A stretch of 48,425 bases of DNA, from assembly GCA_031291635.1 (NCBI GenBank), contig JARLIR010000210.1, positions 1 through 48,425 on the forward strand, written 5' to 3'. Position numbers and translations under genes: made by a program. Source of the stretch: Rhizomicrobium sp. Lineage in GTDB: Bacteria; Pseudomonadota; Alphaproteobacteria; Micropepsales; Micropepsaceae. The notes below the pieces were generated by a model. It was not told the origin of the DNA and ran no database searches. It saw only the letters and a program-made list of their open reading frames with translations. Positions 1 to 8,668 of this stretch are shown here, in pieces (the first letter of the stretch is position 1; each line of letters opens with the position of its first letter).

Positions 1-2
1 GC

Positions 3-152
3 GAGGCTTATCAATATCTGGTCGAAAGCATCCGTCGCTTTCCGCCCCAGGCTAAGTTTGCGCGGATGATCGAGGAAGCGGGGCTGTCGCAGGTGAAGGT
101 GCGCAATCTCTCCGGCGGTATCGCCGCCATGCATTCAGCCTGGAAAATTTGA
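3..152 (+). CDS. ubiE: UbiE C-terminal fragment (ubiquinone/menaquinone methyltransferase)
   Basis: The reading frame is open from the window edge to a TGA at 150-152 and gives 49 residues ending [13 protein letters not shown]. This matches the conserved C-terminus of UbiE/COQ5, the SAM-dependent C-methyltransferase of ubiquinone and menaquinone synthesis (family knowledge). The residues before it ([11 protein letters not shown], then [18 protein letters not shown]) are also typical of this family. The stop codon overlaps the ubiB ATG by one base (TGATG), so the two genes are translationally coupled, as in many alphaproteobacteria. The N-terminal methyltransferase domain lies outside the window. 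Confidence 0.9.
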   Translation, partial: EAYQYLVESIRRFPPQAKFARMIEEAGLSQVKVRNLSGGIAAMHSAWKI

Positions 153-1714
153 TGACCGGCGCCGTCGGCAATTTCTTCAGAGTGTGGAAGTTCGCGCGCA
201 CCCTGGCGCGCCACGATGCGTTATTCCCGGCCGAGTACATGGCGCTGATGCCGGCACGGGTGCGCTTCCTACGCCGCCTCTTGGGCAGCGGACGGGTCAA
301 GGACGGCACCACCCCCGGCTACCGCTTAGCCCGGGCGCTGGAAAATTTAGGCCCGGCCCATATCAAACTCGGCCAAGTGCTGGCGACGCGCCCCGATTTG
401 GTTGGCGCTGAGGTCGCCACCGCCTTGGAGAGCCTGCAAGACCGCCTGCCGCCCTTTGCCTCGGCAGAGGCCCGTGCCGTGGTCGAGCACGAATTCGGCA
501 AGGACCTCGGCGTGCTCTTTGTGCGCTTTGGTGAGCCGGTAGCCGCCGCCTCGATTTCCCAGGTGCACGACGGCGAGACCAACGAACAGCCGCCGCGGCG
601 CGTCGCCGTGAAGGTGTTGCGCCCCGGTATCGAGGACGAGTTCGCCCGCGATGTCTCCACACTACGTTTCGCGGCTTGTCTGGCGGAGCGCTTTTCGGCG
701 GAAGCCCGTCGCTTGCGCCTCACGGCCTTGATCGAGACGTTGGCAGAATCCACCGCCCTCGAACTCGATCTGAGAATGGAAGCCGCCGCCGCCTCCGAAC
801 TCGCCGAGCGTATGGCCGGCGACAAGGATTTCCGCGTTCCCGTCGTCGATTGGACGCGCAGTTCGGCGCGGGTTCTCACCACCGAATGGATCGATGGCGT
901 CCCCTTGCGCGAAAACGAAGCTTTGCGCGCCGCGGGACATGATCCCAAAAAGATCGCGCTGATCGTGATGCGCAGCTTCCTCACCCAGGCGCTGCGCGAA
1001 GGCTTCTTTCACGCCGACATGCATCCCGGCAATCTTTTCGTCGATAGCAAAGGCCGCTTGGTGGCGGTCGACTTCGGCATTATGGGGCGGCTTGATCTGG
1101 CCACCCGCCGCTTCATGGCCGAGACCATTGGCGGCTTCCTTGCCCGCGATTACATCCGCGTCGCCCGCGCCCATTTCGACGCCCAATTTGTGCCGCCGCA
1201 TTTTTCGCTGGAGACCTTTGCCCAAGCCTTACGCGCCGTGGGCGAGCCCATCTTCGGGCGCTCGGCACGCGATGTTTCGATGGCAAAGCTGCTGCAGCAA
1301 CTTTTTGACACCACCCGCCGTTTCGAAATGCAGGCTCAGCCGCAATTGCTGCTGCTGCAGAAGACGATGGTGGTGGTGGAAGGCGTGGCCCGCGGCCTCG
1401 ATCCCGATTTCGACATCTGGGAAGCCTCACGCCCGGTGGTCGAGCGCTTCATGCTGGATCAACTCTCGCCGCAAGCGCGCCTGCGTGAGATGGGAGAGAC
1501 CGTGGTGGCTTTGGGCCGTGCGGTACAGAAGTTGCCGCAGTTCATGCAGCAGACCGATGCAATTGCGCAGATGTTGGCCGAGGGTGGATTGAAGCTCCAT
1601 CCCGATAGCGAACAGCGCATTGCCAACGCGGGCCGTACCGACTACGGCCTAGTTTGGGCCTTGCTCGGCTTTCTGGTTGGCGTTGTTGTCTTGTCGCGCT
1701 TTTTGGCGGGTTAG
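152..1714 (+). CDS. ubiB: UbiB, ubiquinone biosynthesis atypical kinase/ATPase
   Basis: 520 residues, a full-length member of the ABC1/ADCK/UbiB family needed for aerobic ubiquinone synthesis. The hallmark KxGQ motif is at residues 72-75 (KLGQ). The Ala-rich loop AAASISQVH starts near 131, and the ATP-site lysine is in VAVKVLRPG near 154. The catalytic HAD is at 287-289 with Asn 294, and DFG at 307-309. The last about 25 residues form a hydrophobic helix (WALLGFLVGVVVLSRF) that would anchor it in the inner membrane. I chose ATG 152, which overlaps the ubiE stop; a TTG at 149 is in frame but less likely. The stop codon overlaps that of the convergent gene downstream. Confidence 0.96.
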   Translation: MTGAVGNFFRVWKFARTLARHDALFPAEYMALMPARVRFLRRLLGSGRVKDGTTPGYRLARALENLGPAHIKLGQVLATRPDLVGAEVATALESLQDRLPPFASAEARAVVEHEFGKDLGVLFVRFGEPVAAASISQVHDGETNEQPPRRVAVKVLRPGIEDEFARDVSTLRFAACLAERFSAEARRLRLTALIETLAESTALELDLRMEAAAASELAERMAGDKDFRVPVVDWTRSSARVLTTEWIDGVPLRENEALRAAGHDPKKIALIVMRSFLTQALREGFFHADMHPGNLFVDSKGRLVAVDFGIMGRLDLATRRFMAETIGGFLARDYIRVARAHFDAQFVPPHFSLETFAQALRAVGEPIFGRSARDVSMAKLLQQLFDTTRRFEMQAQPQLLLLQKTMVVVEGVARGLDPDFDIWEASRPVVERFMLDQLSPQARLREMGETVVALGRAVQKLPQFMQQTDAIAQMLAEGGLKLHPDSEQRIANAGRTDYGLVWALLGFLVGVVVLSRFLAG

Positions 1715-2112
1715 CTGATCTTAACGTTGCCGCCGTCACAGACGTGGCTGCCGTCGGCGTTGCGATAAAAGACCTTCACATGCAGTGTATGATCGGCAAG
1801 CTCCGGAAAATCGGGCACCCGCACATGCACCAAGCCTGCGTCAATTTTCTGCTCGATGGCGAGCACTTCGCCAATGCCTGTCGGTGACTGATTGTTGTCG
1901 GGGTAGAGCACTACGGCAACGGCGCCGTCCTTTTCCACATTGGCGCAAGCAAGGCCGAGATATTGGCCACGCGCTGCATGGGGAATCGAGCCGCCGCCGC
2001 TGTCCTGGATGGCAATTGTATCGCCGACCGGAAGGCGGACCTCATCGGTACAGGCCAGCGCAGCGGCAGCACTGCCGCACACCCCAATCATCAGCCAAAT
2101 TGCTTTGCGCAT
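1711..2112 (-). CDS. Small secreted protein of unknown function
   Basis: 133 residues. The N-terminus (MRKAIWLMIG, then AAAALAC) is a signal peptide. The cysteine after ALA could be a lipidation site, but the lipobox is poor because -3 is not Leu, so ordinary signal peptidase cleavage is equally possible. The mature part is mostly beta-like, with cysteines in LACANVE and HVCDGG that could form a disulfide in the periplasm. I do not recognise a family. The gene is convergent with ubiB (stop codons overlap) and lies 21 bases downstream of the MATE gene on the same strand, so it may be co-transcribed with it. Confidence 0.7.
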   Translation of the reverse strand: MRKAIWLMIGVCGSAAAALACTDEVRLPVGDTIAIQDSGGGSIPHAARGQYLGLACANVEKDGAVAVVLYPDNNQSPTGIGEVLAIEQKIDAGLVHVRVPDFPELADHTLHVKVFYRNADGSHVCDGGNVKIS

Positions 2113-2133
2113 TGCCGCCCTCCGCTTAACGCC

Positions 2134-3531
2134 TTAAGCCCGCGCCACCGCGCGCGACAAGGCGAAAAAACGCCAACTCAGCAAGATTGCCGCTGCCATT
2201 AGGGCAAAAGCAAGGCCAACCCAAACGCCCACACCCTGCCAGTTGAGCCCCACCCCCAAGCCCAAGCAGAGCGGGAATCCGATCAGCCAGTAGCTGGCGC
2301 CCGCAAGCCACATCGGCATGCGCGCATCCTTAAGGCCACGCAGACTCAAGGCGGAAACCACCTGTAAGCCGTCAAACACCTGAAAGGCTGCCGCCAAGCG
2401 CAAGAAACTGACCGCCAGCGCCAGCACCTCCCGATTCGCCACGGCGTCGGTGGCGAAATAGAGCGCCGCGAAATGGTGGGGGAACAACGCCAGCAGCACG
2501 GCGGTGCAGGACATGAAACCTGTCCCGATGACAAGGGCGGTAACGCCGGCGCGCCGCACCCCGGGCCGATCTTGAGCGCCCGCAGCCAGCCCCACCCGAA
2601 CGGTGGCCGCCATGGCAATTCCGAGTGGCACCATGAAGGTGAGCGAACAGAGATTGAGTGCCACCTGATGAGCGGCCACCGAGGCAGTCCCAAAAGTGCC
2701 CATCATCAGCACCGAAGCGTTGAACAGGGCCACTTCGAACAGCATCGTCACGCCAATGGGCATACCCAAGCGGAACAGCTCGGCGAATTTGCCCCAATCG
2801 GGACGGAAGAAGCGCAGGAAAATCCGGTACTTGCGCAGTTCCCGCGAGGCAAGCACGACGGTCATCATGGCCAAGAAACTGAAGGTGTACGAACACGCGC
2901 TGGCAATGCCCGAGCCCATCAGACCCAATTTCGGAAAGCCGAAATGGCCGAAGATCAGGGCATAGTCCGCCGCTGCATTGAACAGGATCGAAACCAGCAT
3001 AACCCACAGGGAGGCTTTGGGACGGCCTAGCGCGGTCACATAATTACGCAACACCTGGAATCCCAAGGAGAAGACCAAGCCGGCGCTCAAGGGGCGCACA
3101 AAGCGGCTCGCTGCCTCCGCCAGCTCCGGGCGCTGCTGCAGAACGAGAAGAATATCCTTGGCGAAGAACAAGAAGGTCGTCAGTGGCACTGACAACAAAA
3201 TGATGGCCCAGAAGCCCATGCGCATGATGGCGCGCACGCTGGCGCGATTGTTCGGGCTGGCGCCCAGCACATGGGCAATCAGCGGTGAGATCGCAGCCGT
3301 GGGGCCGAGGCCGAACAGCCAAGCGAAATAAAACACGGTATTGCCGAGTGCCGCGCCTGCCAGCGCCTCCTTCGAGACACGGCCGAGCATAAGGACGTCC
3401 GTTGTCAGGATCGCCATTTGCGCCAGCTGCGTCGCTACCAGTGGCAGGGCAAGCTTCATCAACGCGCGGGCTTCGATGAGCCAGGGTGATGTCGGCTGGG
3501 CGACAGAAACGGTTTGAGTGCAGTCAGTCAT
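2134..3531 (-). CDS. MATE-family multidrug/Na+ (H+) antiporter
   Basis: 465 residues with about 12 hydrophobic segments in two homologous halves, the layout of MATE (NorM/DinF) exporters. Family-typical stretches are LALPLVATQLAQMA near the N-terminus, TDVLMLGRVSKEALAG in helix 2, and RNYVTALGRPKAS around residue 160. The corresponding second-half features (MPIGVTMLFEVALFN, SVAAHQVALNLCSLTFMVPLG) are present. These proteins export organic cations or other small molecules using an ion gradient; the substrate cannot be told here. The ATG at 3531 lies only about 35 bases after an intrinsic-terminator hairpin on the same strand, so expression may be controlled by read-through (see the RNA entry). 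Confidence 0.93.
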   Translation of the reverse strand: MTDCTQTVSVAQPTSPWLIEARALMKLALPLVATQLAQMAILTTDVLMLGRVSKEALAGAALGNTVFYFAWLFGLGPTAAISPLIAHVLGASPNNRASVRAIMRMGFWAIILLSVPLTTFLFFAKDILLVLQQRPELAEAASRFVRPLSAGLVFSLGFQVLRNYVTALGRPKASLWVMLVSILFNAAADYALIFGHFGFPKLGLMGSGIASACSYTFSFLAMMTVVLASRELRKYRIFLRFFRPDWGKFAELFRLGMPIGVTMLFEVALFNASVLMMGTFGTASVAAHQVALNLCSLTFMVPLGIAMAATVRVGLAAGAQDRPGVRRAGVTALVIGTGFMSCTAVLLALFPHHFAALYFATDAVANREVLALAVSFLRLAAAFQVFDGLQVVSALSLRGLKDARMPMWLAGASYWLIGFPLCLGLGVGLNWQGVGVWVGLAFALMAAAILLSWRFFALSRAVARA

Positions 3532-3558
3532 GATACGTACAGGTCACAAAAAAGAGAC

Positions 3559-3590
3559 AAAAAAACCCTCCGGAGCGTTGCTCGGGAGGG
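3559..3590 (-). terminator. Intrinsic terminator ahead of the MATE coding region
   Basis: An 11-bp stem with one mismatch pairs 3566-3576 with 3580-3590 around a 3-base loop. On the minus strand it is followed by seven T residues (3559-3565). It lies about 28-60 bases before the MATE start codon, where an attenuator would sit. Confidence 0.75.
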
Positions 3591-3748
3591 CGGGCGGGCA
3601 ACCGATTCGGACCGGTTTAACCGAAGCACTCCTGGCAAGCCGTCATGGCAAAAGCGCTGCCCGAACGGGCTAGCGTCACAGCCATATCGCACATCGTCGA
3701 AATCATTCGTCGGCTCGCTAGTACGGCGCGAAACCCATTTTCCGCACC
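3559..3748 (-). ncRNA. Candidate structured leader or small RNA upstream of the MATE gene
   Basis: Read on the minus strand, the region folds into successive stems. Bases 3743-3748 pair with 3725-3730 and continue through AAA/TTT. Bases 3716-3721 pair with 3670-3675, and 3712-3715 with 3680-3683, with a GTGA bulge. GCCC-GTTC-GGGC lies at 3659-3670, AACCG/CGGTT at 3600-3617, and finally the terminator hairpin. One C-A mismatch on the plus strand becomes a G-U pair on the minus strand, which favours minus-strand RNA. It matches none of the consensus sequences I checked by eye (cobalamin, TPP, SAM, glycine, FMN, guanidine, yybP, tmRNA, RNase P, SRP). It could be a riboswitch-like leader or an independent small RNA; the 5' end is unknown. 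Confidence 0.4.
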
Positions 3749-3820
3749 AATACCTGGGAGGTACGACGGGGATTCGGCGAAGTCAACTCAGCCGCGAAGC
3801 ATCTTAGCGGACGATGCAAC

Positions 3821-3841
3821 AAGGCCACAGCAGGCCTTTTT
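3821..3841 (+). terminator. Intrinsic terminator ahead of the GDPD gene
   Basis: AAGGCC (3821-3826) and GGCCTT (3833-3838) pair around the loop ACAGCA and run into a T tract (3837-3841). It points rightward and ends 31 bases before the GDPD start codon. No plus-strand gene precedes it for over 2 kb, so it ends either an unannotated plus-strand RNA or the GDPD leader. Confidence 0.6.
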
Positions 3842-3872
3842 CGACTCAGTGAGGGTCTGTAGGATACCCCTC

Positions 3873-4814
3873 ATGATGCCATGGAATATTGCTCATCGCG
3901 GGGGCGCGCAGCTCCGACCTGAGAACACGCTGGCGGCCTTTGCCGACGCGGTTTGGCGCGGCTGTCAGGGCGCCGAACTGGATGTTCAACTCACCGCTGA
4001 CGGTCATGTCATTGTCCATCACGATTGGCGCTTGAAGCCGGGTCTGGCCCGCGACCGAGACGGGCGCTGGCTTACGGACTCCACCCCACACATCAAGGAA
4101 CTGACCCTCGAGGAACTGCGCGGTTTCGATGTTGGACGGGCCGATCCTGAAAGCGCTTACGCGAAGGCCCATGCGGCAGTGCGCTGGCAGGATGGGGAAT
4201 GTGTGCCACTGCTGTCAGAAGTGATAGCCGTCGCCAAGACGGCACGCTCGCCGTTCCGGCTGGTGATCGAGCTGAAAACCTCTTTCGCCAATCGCGCGGA
4301 AGGCCCAGATCCCGAGGAACTGGCCGATCGGACAATCGCTGTTCTGCGCGAGCATCACTATCTCGACCAGACGATTTTCGTCGGCTTCGACTGGGCGGCC
4401 CTGATCGCAGCCAAAAAGCTGGCGCCGCAAACTGAATGTTGGTTCACGAGCTTGCCTCTCAGCTGGTTTGAACCTGGCACACCGGCGCCAGAGGCTGATC
4501 CGCCCAGCGAGACAGCGCTGCAAATGCTGCGCTATTGGGCACATGAGGGCATTTCGCCGTGGGCCGCTGGCTACGATGCTGTTCACTACGGCGGCTCTAT
4601 CCTCGAAGCGGTGAAGGCGGCAGGCGGTGATGGCTGGGACCCGATGTGGGTCGATCTCAATGAGGACACCGTCAGCGAGGCGCGCCGCTTGGGCTTGAAG
4701 CTCGGCACCTGGACAGTCAACGATCCAGAGCAAATGCGGCTTCTGTCGTGCCTGGGACTAGACGCCATCTACACGGATCGTCCCGATCTTTTCGCTGCGG
4801 TACGCGAGTACTAA
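3873..4814 (+). CDS. Glycerophosphodiester phosphodiesterase (GDPD family)
   Basis: 313 residues from ATG 3873. GDPDs hydrolyse glycerophosphodiesters from phospholipid turnover to sn-glycerol 3-phosphate and an alcohol. The catalytic and metal-binding set is visible: HRG at residues 8-10, PENT at 16-19, Glu35 and Asp37 in GAELDVQLT, and His50-Asp51 in VHHD. Later family features are VIELKT (metal Glu/Lys) and the C-terminal LGTWTVNDPEQ with a final DAIYTDRPD. There is no signal peptide, so it acts in the cytoplasm. In-frame codons reach back to 3645 but cross RNA hairpins, so I rejected the longer form. Confidence 0.93.
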   Translation: MMPWNIAHRGGAQLRPENTLAAFADAVWRGCQGAELDVQLTADGHVIVHHDWRLKPGLARDRDGRWLTDSTPHIKELTLEELRGFDVGRADPESAYAKAHAAVRWQDGECVPLLSEVIAVAKTARSPFRLVIELKTSFANRAEGPDPEELADRTIAVLREHHYLDQTIFVGFDWAALIAAKKLAPQTECWFTSLPLSWFEPGTPAPEADPPSETALQMLRYWAHEGISPWAAGYDAVHYGGSILEAVKAAGGDGWDPMWVDLNEDTVSEARRLGLKLGTWTVNDPEQMRLLSCLGLDAIYTDRPDLFAAVREY

Positions 4815-4957
4815 TACGCACTGCCGTTGCACGTGCAGTTATGCCACAAAAACGATCCAACGAACACAAAAAGGCCTTGGCTTTACCTGTTATCGCTTAA
4901 CGCTTGGGTCAGACAACTATCGTACATCTTGCTGCGACGTTCGGAGCGGAAATACCC

Positions 4958-5443
4958 ATGGACCGGTTAGCCGATTGGATCGAAGGCGGGATGACTCATT
5001 CCGAGTTCGTGCGCATCGACGCCCTGACCCATCCCAATGCTACGGCCGCACTGAAGTTCTGGGATGAACGCCCGAGCGACGGCATCCATATTGGGCGCGA
5101 CGTGCCTTCGCGGATGATCGCCAGGCTCCTGAGCCATGTGGCGATTTACGAACCTCTGCCGGATGGCTTAGATTTCCGGGTTCATTTGGCAGGTTCCGGT
5201 ATCCGCCACCGTTTTGGCCGTGACATCACCGGCGAAACCATGTCCGAGATTTACAGCCCCAACGATATGCCGGTGCGTTTCAAGACGTTGTTGGAAGTCA
5301 CTGCCAGCAACGAACCGCGTATGACGCGCATCATCCATCGCGCCGGGAAGGTGGATGTTCTGAAAATCGAATTGCTTCAGCTGCCTGTGGTGGCCCCCAA
5401 CGGCGTGGACCGTTGGGTGCTCACCTTCGTGTTCTATTTCTAG
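4958..5443 (+). CDS. PAS_5-like domain protein of unknown role
   Basis: 161 residues from ATG 4958, which has a GGAGCGGA ribosome binding site upstream; a TTG at 4904 has none. The single domain resembles the PAS-like family common in Rhodospirillales-type alphaproteobacteria: PSRMIARLLSHVAIYEPL, then FRVHLAGSGIRHRFGRDITG, then a C-terminal beta strand RWVLTFVFYF. Such proteins have no attached output domain and no assigned ligand; sensing is only inferred from the fold. The gene stands alone and converges on cysK, with stops 4 bases apart. The family call is moderate, the function unknown. Confidence 0.7.
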   Translation: MDRLADWIEGGMTHSEFVRIDALTHPNATAALKFWDERPSDGIHIGRDVPSRMIARLLSHVAIYEPLPDGLDFRVHLAGSGIRHRFGRDITGETMSEIYSPNDMPVRFKTLLEVTASNEPRMTRIIHRAGKVDVLKIELLQLPVVAPNGVDRWVLTFVFYF

Positions 5444-5447
5444 AAAA

Positions 5448-6407
5448 TCACAGCCCTTCGAACAGCGCCGTCGAAAGATAGCGCTCGGCAAAAGAGGGGA
5501 TGATAACGACGATGGTCTTGCCCGCCATCTCCGGACGCGCGCCTACTTCCAGGCCCGCCGCCAACGCCGCGCCAGAGGAAATGCCGACCGGAATGCCTTC
5601 CAATCGGGCCACCCTGCGGGCCGTCTCAAAGGCGGTTTCGTTGGAGATGGTAACAATTTCGTCAATTACAGAACGATCCAGGATGGACGGTACGAAGCCC
5701 GCGCCAATGCCCTGAATCTTGTGAGGCCCAGGCTGGCCACCCGAGAGCACCGGTGAATCTTCAGGCTCGACCGCGATCATCTTGACCGACGGCTTGCGCG
5801 CCTTCAGCACTTGGCCGATGCCGGTGATGGTGCCGCCGGTGCCGACGCCCGAAATCACTACATCGACCTTACCGTCGGTATCGTTCCAGATTTCTTCGGC
5901 TGTGGTGCGGCGATGGACATCCGGATTGGCGGGATTTTCGAATTGTTGCGGCATGATCGCGTCGGGATTTCCGGCGATGATTTCCTGGGCCTTGGCGATG
6001 GCGCCCTTCATGCCTTTGGCGGCTTCCGTGAGGACCACTTCGGCACCCATGATCAGCAGCATTTTGCGCCGCTCCAGCGACATCGATTCAGGCATGACAA
6101 GGATAAGCTTGTAACCCTTTGCGGCGGCCACAAAGGCGAGCGCAATGCCGGTGTTGCCGCTGGTCGGCTCGACCAGAACGGTTTTGCCGGGAACGATTTT
6201 GCCCTGACGCTCGAGGGCATCGATCATCGCCACGCCGATACGGTCTTTGACCGAAGATAGCGGGTTGAAGAACTCAAGCTTAAGCAAAATGTCGGCTTTG
6301 ACGCCGCCCTGTGCCGGTAAGCGCGCCAGCCGTACCAGTGGCGTGTCGCCGATGGTGTCGGTGATGGAATTGTAGATACGTCCGCGTCCGGGTTTCTTAT
6401 CACTCAT
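5448..6407 (-). CDS. cysK: Cysteine synthase A (O-acetylserine sulfhydrylase)
   Basis: 319 residues, the usual CysK length. It makes L-cysteine from O-acetylserine and sulfide using pyridoxal phosphate. Lys54 in [11 protein letters not shown] is the PLP-binding lysine. The substrate loop TSGNTG is at 82-87, the phosphate-binding loop GTGGT at 189-193, and the QFENPANP segment near 155 is CysK-like rather than CBS-like. ATG 6407 is preceded by AAGGA. It follows an Rrf2 regulator gene by 26 bases, suggesting local control of sulfur assimilation. Confidence 0.96.
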   Translation of the reverse strand: MSDKKPGRGRIYNSITDTIGDTPLVRLARLPAQGGVKADILLKLEFFNPLSSVKDRIGVAMIDALERQGKIVPGKTVLVEPTSGNTGIALAFVAAAKGYKLILVMPESMSLERRKMLLIMGAEVVLTEAAKGMKGAIAKAQEIIAGNPDAIMPQQFENPANPDVHRRTTAEEIWNDTDGKVDVVISGVGTGGTITGIGQVLKARKPSVKMIAVEPEDSPVLSGGQPGPHKIQGIGAGFVPSILDRSVIDEIVTISNETAFETARRVARLEGIPVGISSGAALAAGLEVGARPEMAGKTIVVIIPSFAERYLSTALFEGL

Positions 6408-6433
6408 GATCGTGATCCTTCCTTGATGGCGGT

Positions 6434-6886
6434 CTAGATGGTGAAATCTGCCGTATCGTGTTCATTGGCGCTGACACCAGCGCTACGCGCTTTCTGGCAC
6501 AGATCTTCAACGGTAATGGCTTCGAGCCGCGCCATGATCTCGTCCTGCATGGTCTGGATAAACGGTGTGACAATGCGCATGCCGAGTTCCGAACGCGGCA
6601 AAGCCTCTTCACCGGTCTCGTCTTCGGCTAGTTCGGCCGCCCGCACGATGTCACCCACTGAGATGCGCCGGCGTTCCTTGGCGAGGCGATAACCGCCCCT
6701 GGGACCGCGCACACCCTTCAAAATGCCAGCGCGGACAAGCTGCTGCATCACTTGTTCGAGGTAGCGCTGCGGCACGCCCTGGCGGGCCGTGATTTCCTTG
6801 GCCTGCACCGGTTCGGGGCGCGCGTTAAAGGCAATGTCGATCACCGCTTCGAGCGCCAGCAGAGTTTTTCTTGAGAGTTTCAGCAT
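6434..6886 (-). CDS. Rrf2-family transcriptional regulator, cluster-less (CymR-like)
   Basis: 150 residues with an N-terminal winged helix ([11 protein letters not shown], then [21 protein letters not shown], then the wing [10 protein letters not shown]). This is the Rrf2 fold, which includes IscR, NsrR and CymR. The three clustered cysteines that hold an Fe-S centre in IscR/NsrR are absent: only Cys130 is present. It is therefore more like CymR, which represses cysteine genes in complex with CysK (known in Firmicutes). Lying directly upstream of cysK and co-directional, it probably regulates this operon. The start is 4 bases from the dut stop. Confidence 0.9.
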   Translation of the reverse strand: MLKLSRKTLLALEAVIDIAFNARPEPVQAKEITARQGVPQRYLEQVMQQLVRAGILKGVRGPRGGYRLAKERRRISVGDIVRAAELAEDETGEEALPRSELGMRIVTPFIQTMQDEIMARLEAITVEDLCQKARSAGVSANEHDTADFTI

Positions 6887-6890
6887 TGGC

Positions 6891-7340
6891 CTATCCAGCG
6901 GTCAATCCAGTGGAGCCGAAGCCACCTTCACCGCGAACGGTGGTGGGCAGTTCGGTCACTTCTTCCAACACGGCAGTTTCATAGCGGGCGATCACCATCT
7001 GGGCGATTTTCATCCCCCGCGTGATCGTGAAAGGTTCGGCGCCCAGATTGATGATCGGGCATTTGATCTCGCCACGATAATCGCAGTCGATTGTGCCGGG
7101 AGCGTTGAGCACGGTGATGCCAAACTTCACCGCTAGGCCCGAACGTGGGCGCACCTGCGCCTCGTAGCCGGGCGGCAAGGCGATGGCGATTCCGGTTGGC
7201 ACTAACGCGCGCGCGCCGGGCAACAACACGATTTCCGCTTCGACGGCTGCCAAAAGATCGAGTCCGGCGGCTCCCTCGGTCGCGTAATGGGGCAGGGCGA
7301 GGCCGTCGCTATGGGCGAGACGTTGGATGGAGAGTTTCAT
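6891..7340 (-). CDS. dut: dUTP diphosphatase (dUTPase)
   Basis: 149 residues, a standard trimeric dUTPase that converts dUTP to dUMP, keeping uracil out of DNA and feeding dTMP synthesis. The five motifs are in order: [10 protein letters not shown], a short motif 2 (IDCDYRGEI region), [18 protein letters not shown] then RGMKIAQMV, and the glycine-rich C-terminal arm [11 protein letters not shown] that closes over the active site. The ATG overlaps the coaBC stop by 4 bases (ATGA), so the genes are coupled. Confidence 0.96.
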   Translation of the reverse strand: MKLSIQRLAHSDGLALPHYATEGAAGLDLLAAVEAEIVLLPGARALVPTGIAIALPPGYEAQVRPRSGLAVKFGITVLNAPGTIDCDYRGEIKCPIINLGAEPFTITRGMKIAQMVIARYETAVLEEVTELPTTVRGEGGFGSTGLTAG

Positions 7341-8527
7341 GCGACCTTCTCTAAAGCTTTGCTGATGCGAACGGCGAGGCGAGTGGCGACTGCGTCTTTA
7401 CTCAACTCCGGCCAGCTTTCAGCACCTTGCGCGGTGATGACATGTACGGTGTTGTGATCGGTGCCGAAGACCCCGGTGCTGACGTCGTTGGCGACGATCC
7501 AATCGCAGCCTTTGCGCGCCCGTTTCTCGGCGCCATAGGCCAATACGTTTTCGGTCTCTGCGGCAAAACCGATTAGAAGCGTGGGCCGTTTGGCGTGATT
7601 TGCGAGGCCCGCCAGAATGTCGGGGTTTTCCGTCAACGCCAAACTGGGCGGGCCAGAATCGGATTTCTTCAATTTGCTGTTGGCGGGGCTCTGCGCCCGC
7701 CAATCAGCGACCGCGGCGGTCAGAACCGCCACATCGACCGGCAGCGCAGCTTCGCAAGCGGCCTGCATTTCGAGCGCGGTTTCGACCTCGATCAACCTCA
7801 CGCCTTGCGGCGGGGCCAGCGCGACGGGGCCGGAGATCAGCGTTGTTTCTGCCCCAGCCTCAGCCAGGGCGCGGGCGATGGCATAGCCTTGCTTGCCCGA
7901 AGAGCGATTGCCGAGAAAGCGCACCGGATCGAGCGGCTCATGGGTGGGTCCTGCCGTCACCAGCGCCTTTACACCGCTTAGCGGACCTGGGCCCGCCAGC
8001 AAGCGCTCGATCGCCTCGAGAATTTCTTGCGGCTCGGCCATGCGGCCCGGGCCAAATTCGTTGCAGGCCATAGCCCCTTCGTTGGGACCGACGAAATGCA
8101 CGCCGTCGGCCTTTAGCGTGGCGAGGTTCCGCTGCGTGGCGGCGTGGTTCCACATCCGCACGTTCATGGCAGGGGCCATCAACACCGGCTTGTCGGTGGC
8201 GAGCAGCGATGTCGAGGCTAGATCGCTGGCCAAGCCATTGGCCGCTTTGGCCATCAGATTGGCCGTCGCCGGGGCCACCACCACAAGATCGGCGACGCGC
8301 GAGAGTTGGATGTGCCCCATCTCGGTCTCGTCGACGAGGCTGAACATGTCCGTATAGGCCTTATGGCCACTTAGAGCGGACACCGACAGGGGCGTGACGA
8401 ACTCCGTTCCGGCTTTGGTGATAATGGCCCGGGTGTCAATTCCACGCTCCTTGGCGCGGCGTATTAGCTCCAAGGATTTATAGGCGGCAATTCCGCCACC
8501 GATGATCAGCAGGATGCTCTTTGACAT
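7337..8527 (-). CDS. coaBC: CoaBC, phosphopantothenoylcysteine synthetase/decarboxylase
   Basis: 396 residues; makes 4'-phosphopantetheine for coenzyme A in two steps. The N-terminal FMN-dependent decarboxylase half (CoaC) shows [14 protein letters not shown], the histidine of [25 protein letters not shown] and the Cys of GAMACNEFG. The C-terminal ligase half (CoaB) shows [29 protein letters not shown] and LIGFAAET. I chose ATG 8527, with AGGAAC 5 bases upstream; a start at 8551 adds 8 unneeded residues. It is the first gene of the coaBC-dut-rrf2-cysK operon. Confidence 0.96.
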   Translation of the reverse strand: MSKSILLIIGGGIAAYKSLELIRRAKERGIDTRAIITKAGTEFVTPLSVSALSGHKAYTDMFSLVDETEMGHIQLSRVADLVVVAPATANLMAKAANGLASDLASTSLLATDKPVLMAPAMNVRMWNHAATQRNLATLKADGVHFVGPNEGAMACNEFGPGRMAEPQEILEAIERLLAGPGPLSGVKALVTAGPTHEPLDPVRFLGNRSSGKQGYAIARALAEAGAETTLISGPVALAPPQGVRLIEVETALEMQAACEAALPVDVAVLTAAVADWRAQSPANSKLKKSDSGPPSLALTENPDILAGLANHAKRPTLLIGFAAETENVLAYGAEKRARKGCDWIVANDVSTGVFGTDHNTVHVITAQGAESWPELSKDAVATRLAVRISKALEKVA

Positions 8528-8668
8528 GTTCGTTCCTAAACCCCGCAACATGGTCGGGATAATAAGATAATAACGACTTGATCATGTACTTTCTAGAGCA
8601 TTCCATCTTAACGCGGCGCTCACACACTTTCGCTCTAATGGCGATCAGACCCAAGAAAGGCGCGTTAA

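Larger units (their letters stand above)
3532..3872. other. Gene-free 341-base stretch between MATE and GDPD genes
   Basis: No convincing coding region lies here. The GDPD frame stays open leftward to 3645, but that extension crosses hairpins and a terminator and has no protein similarity I recognise. The stretch holds a minus-strand terminator (3559-3590), several nested stem-loops (3600-3748) and a plus-strand terminator (3821-3841). Both terminators point outwards, toward the two divergent genes. Confidence 0.75.

Noticed and set aside
3600..3617. T-arm-like stem-loop suggesting a tRNA or tmRNA
   Set aside because: The loop has 8 bases, not 7, and no acceptor, anticodon arm, CCA end or tag-peptide frame is found nearby on either strand.
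3600..3760. Possible cobalamin riboswitch
   Set aside because: GCCAGGAG resembles part of the B12 box, but the GACC continuation and the other conserved blocks are absent.
3645..3872. In-frame upstream extension of the GDPD gene (76 extra residues)
   Set aside because: It crosses several RNA stems and a terminator, shows no protein similarity, and the GDPD motif HRG would be unusually far from the N-terminus.
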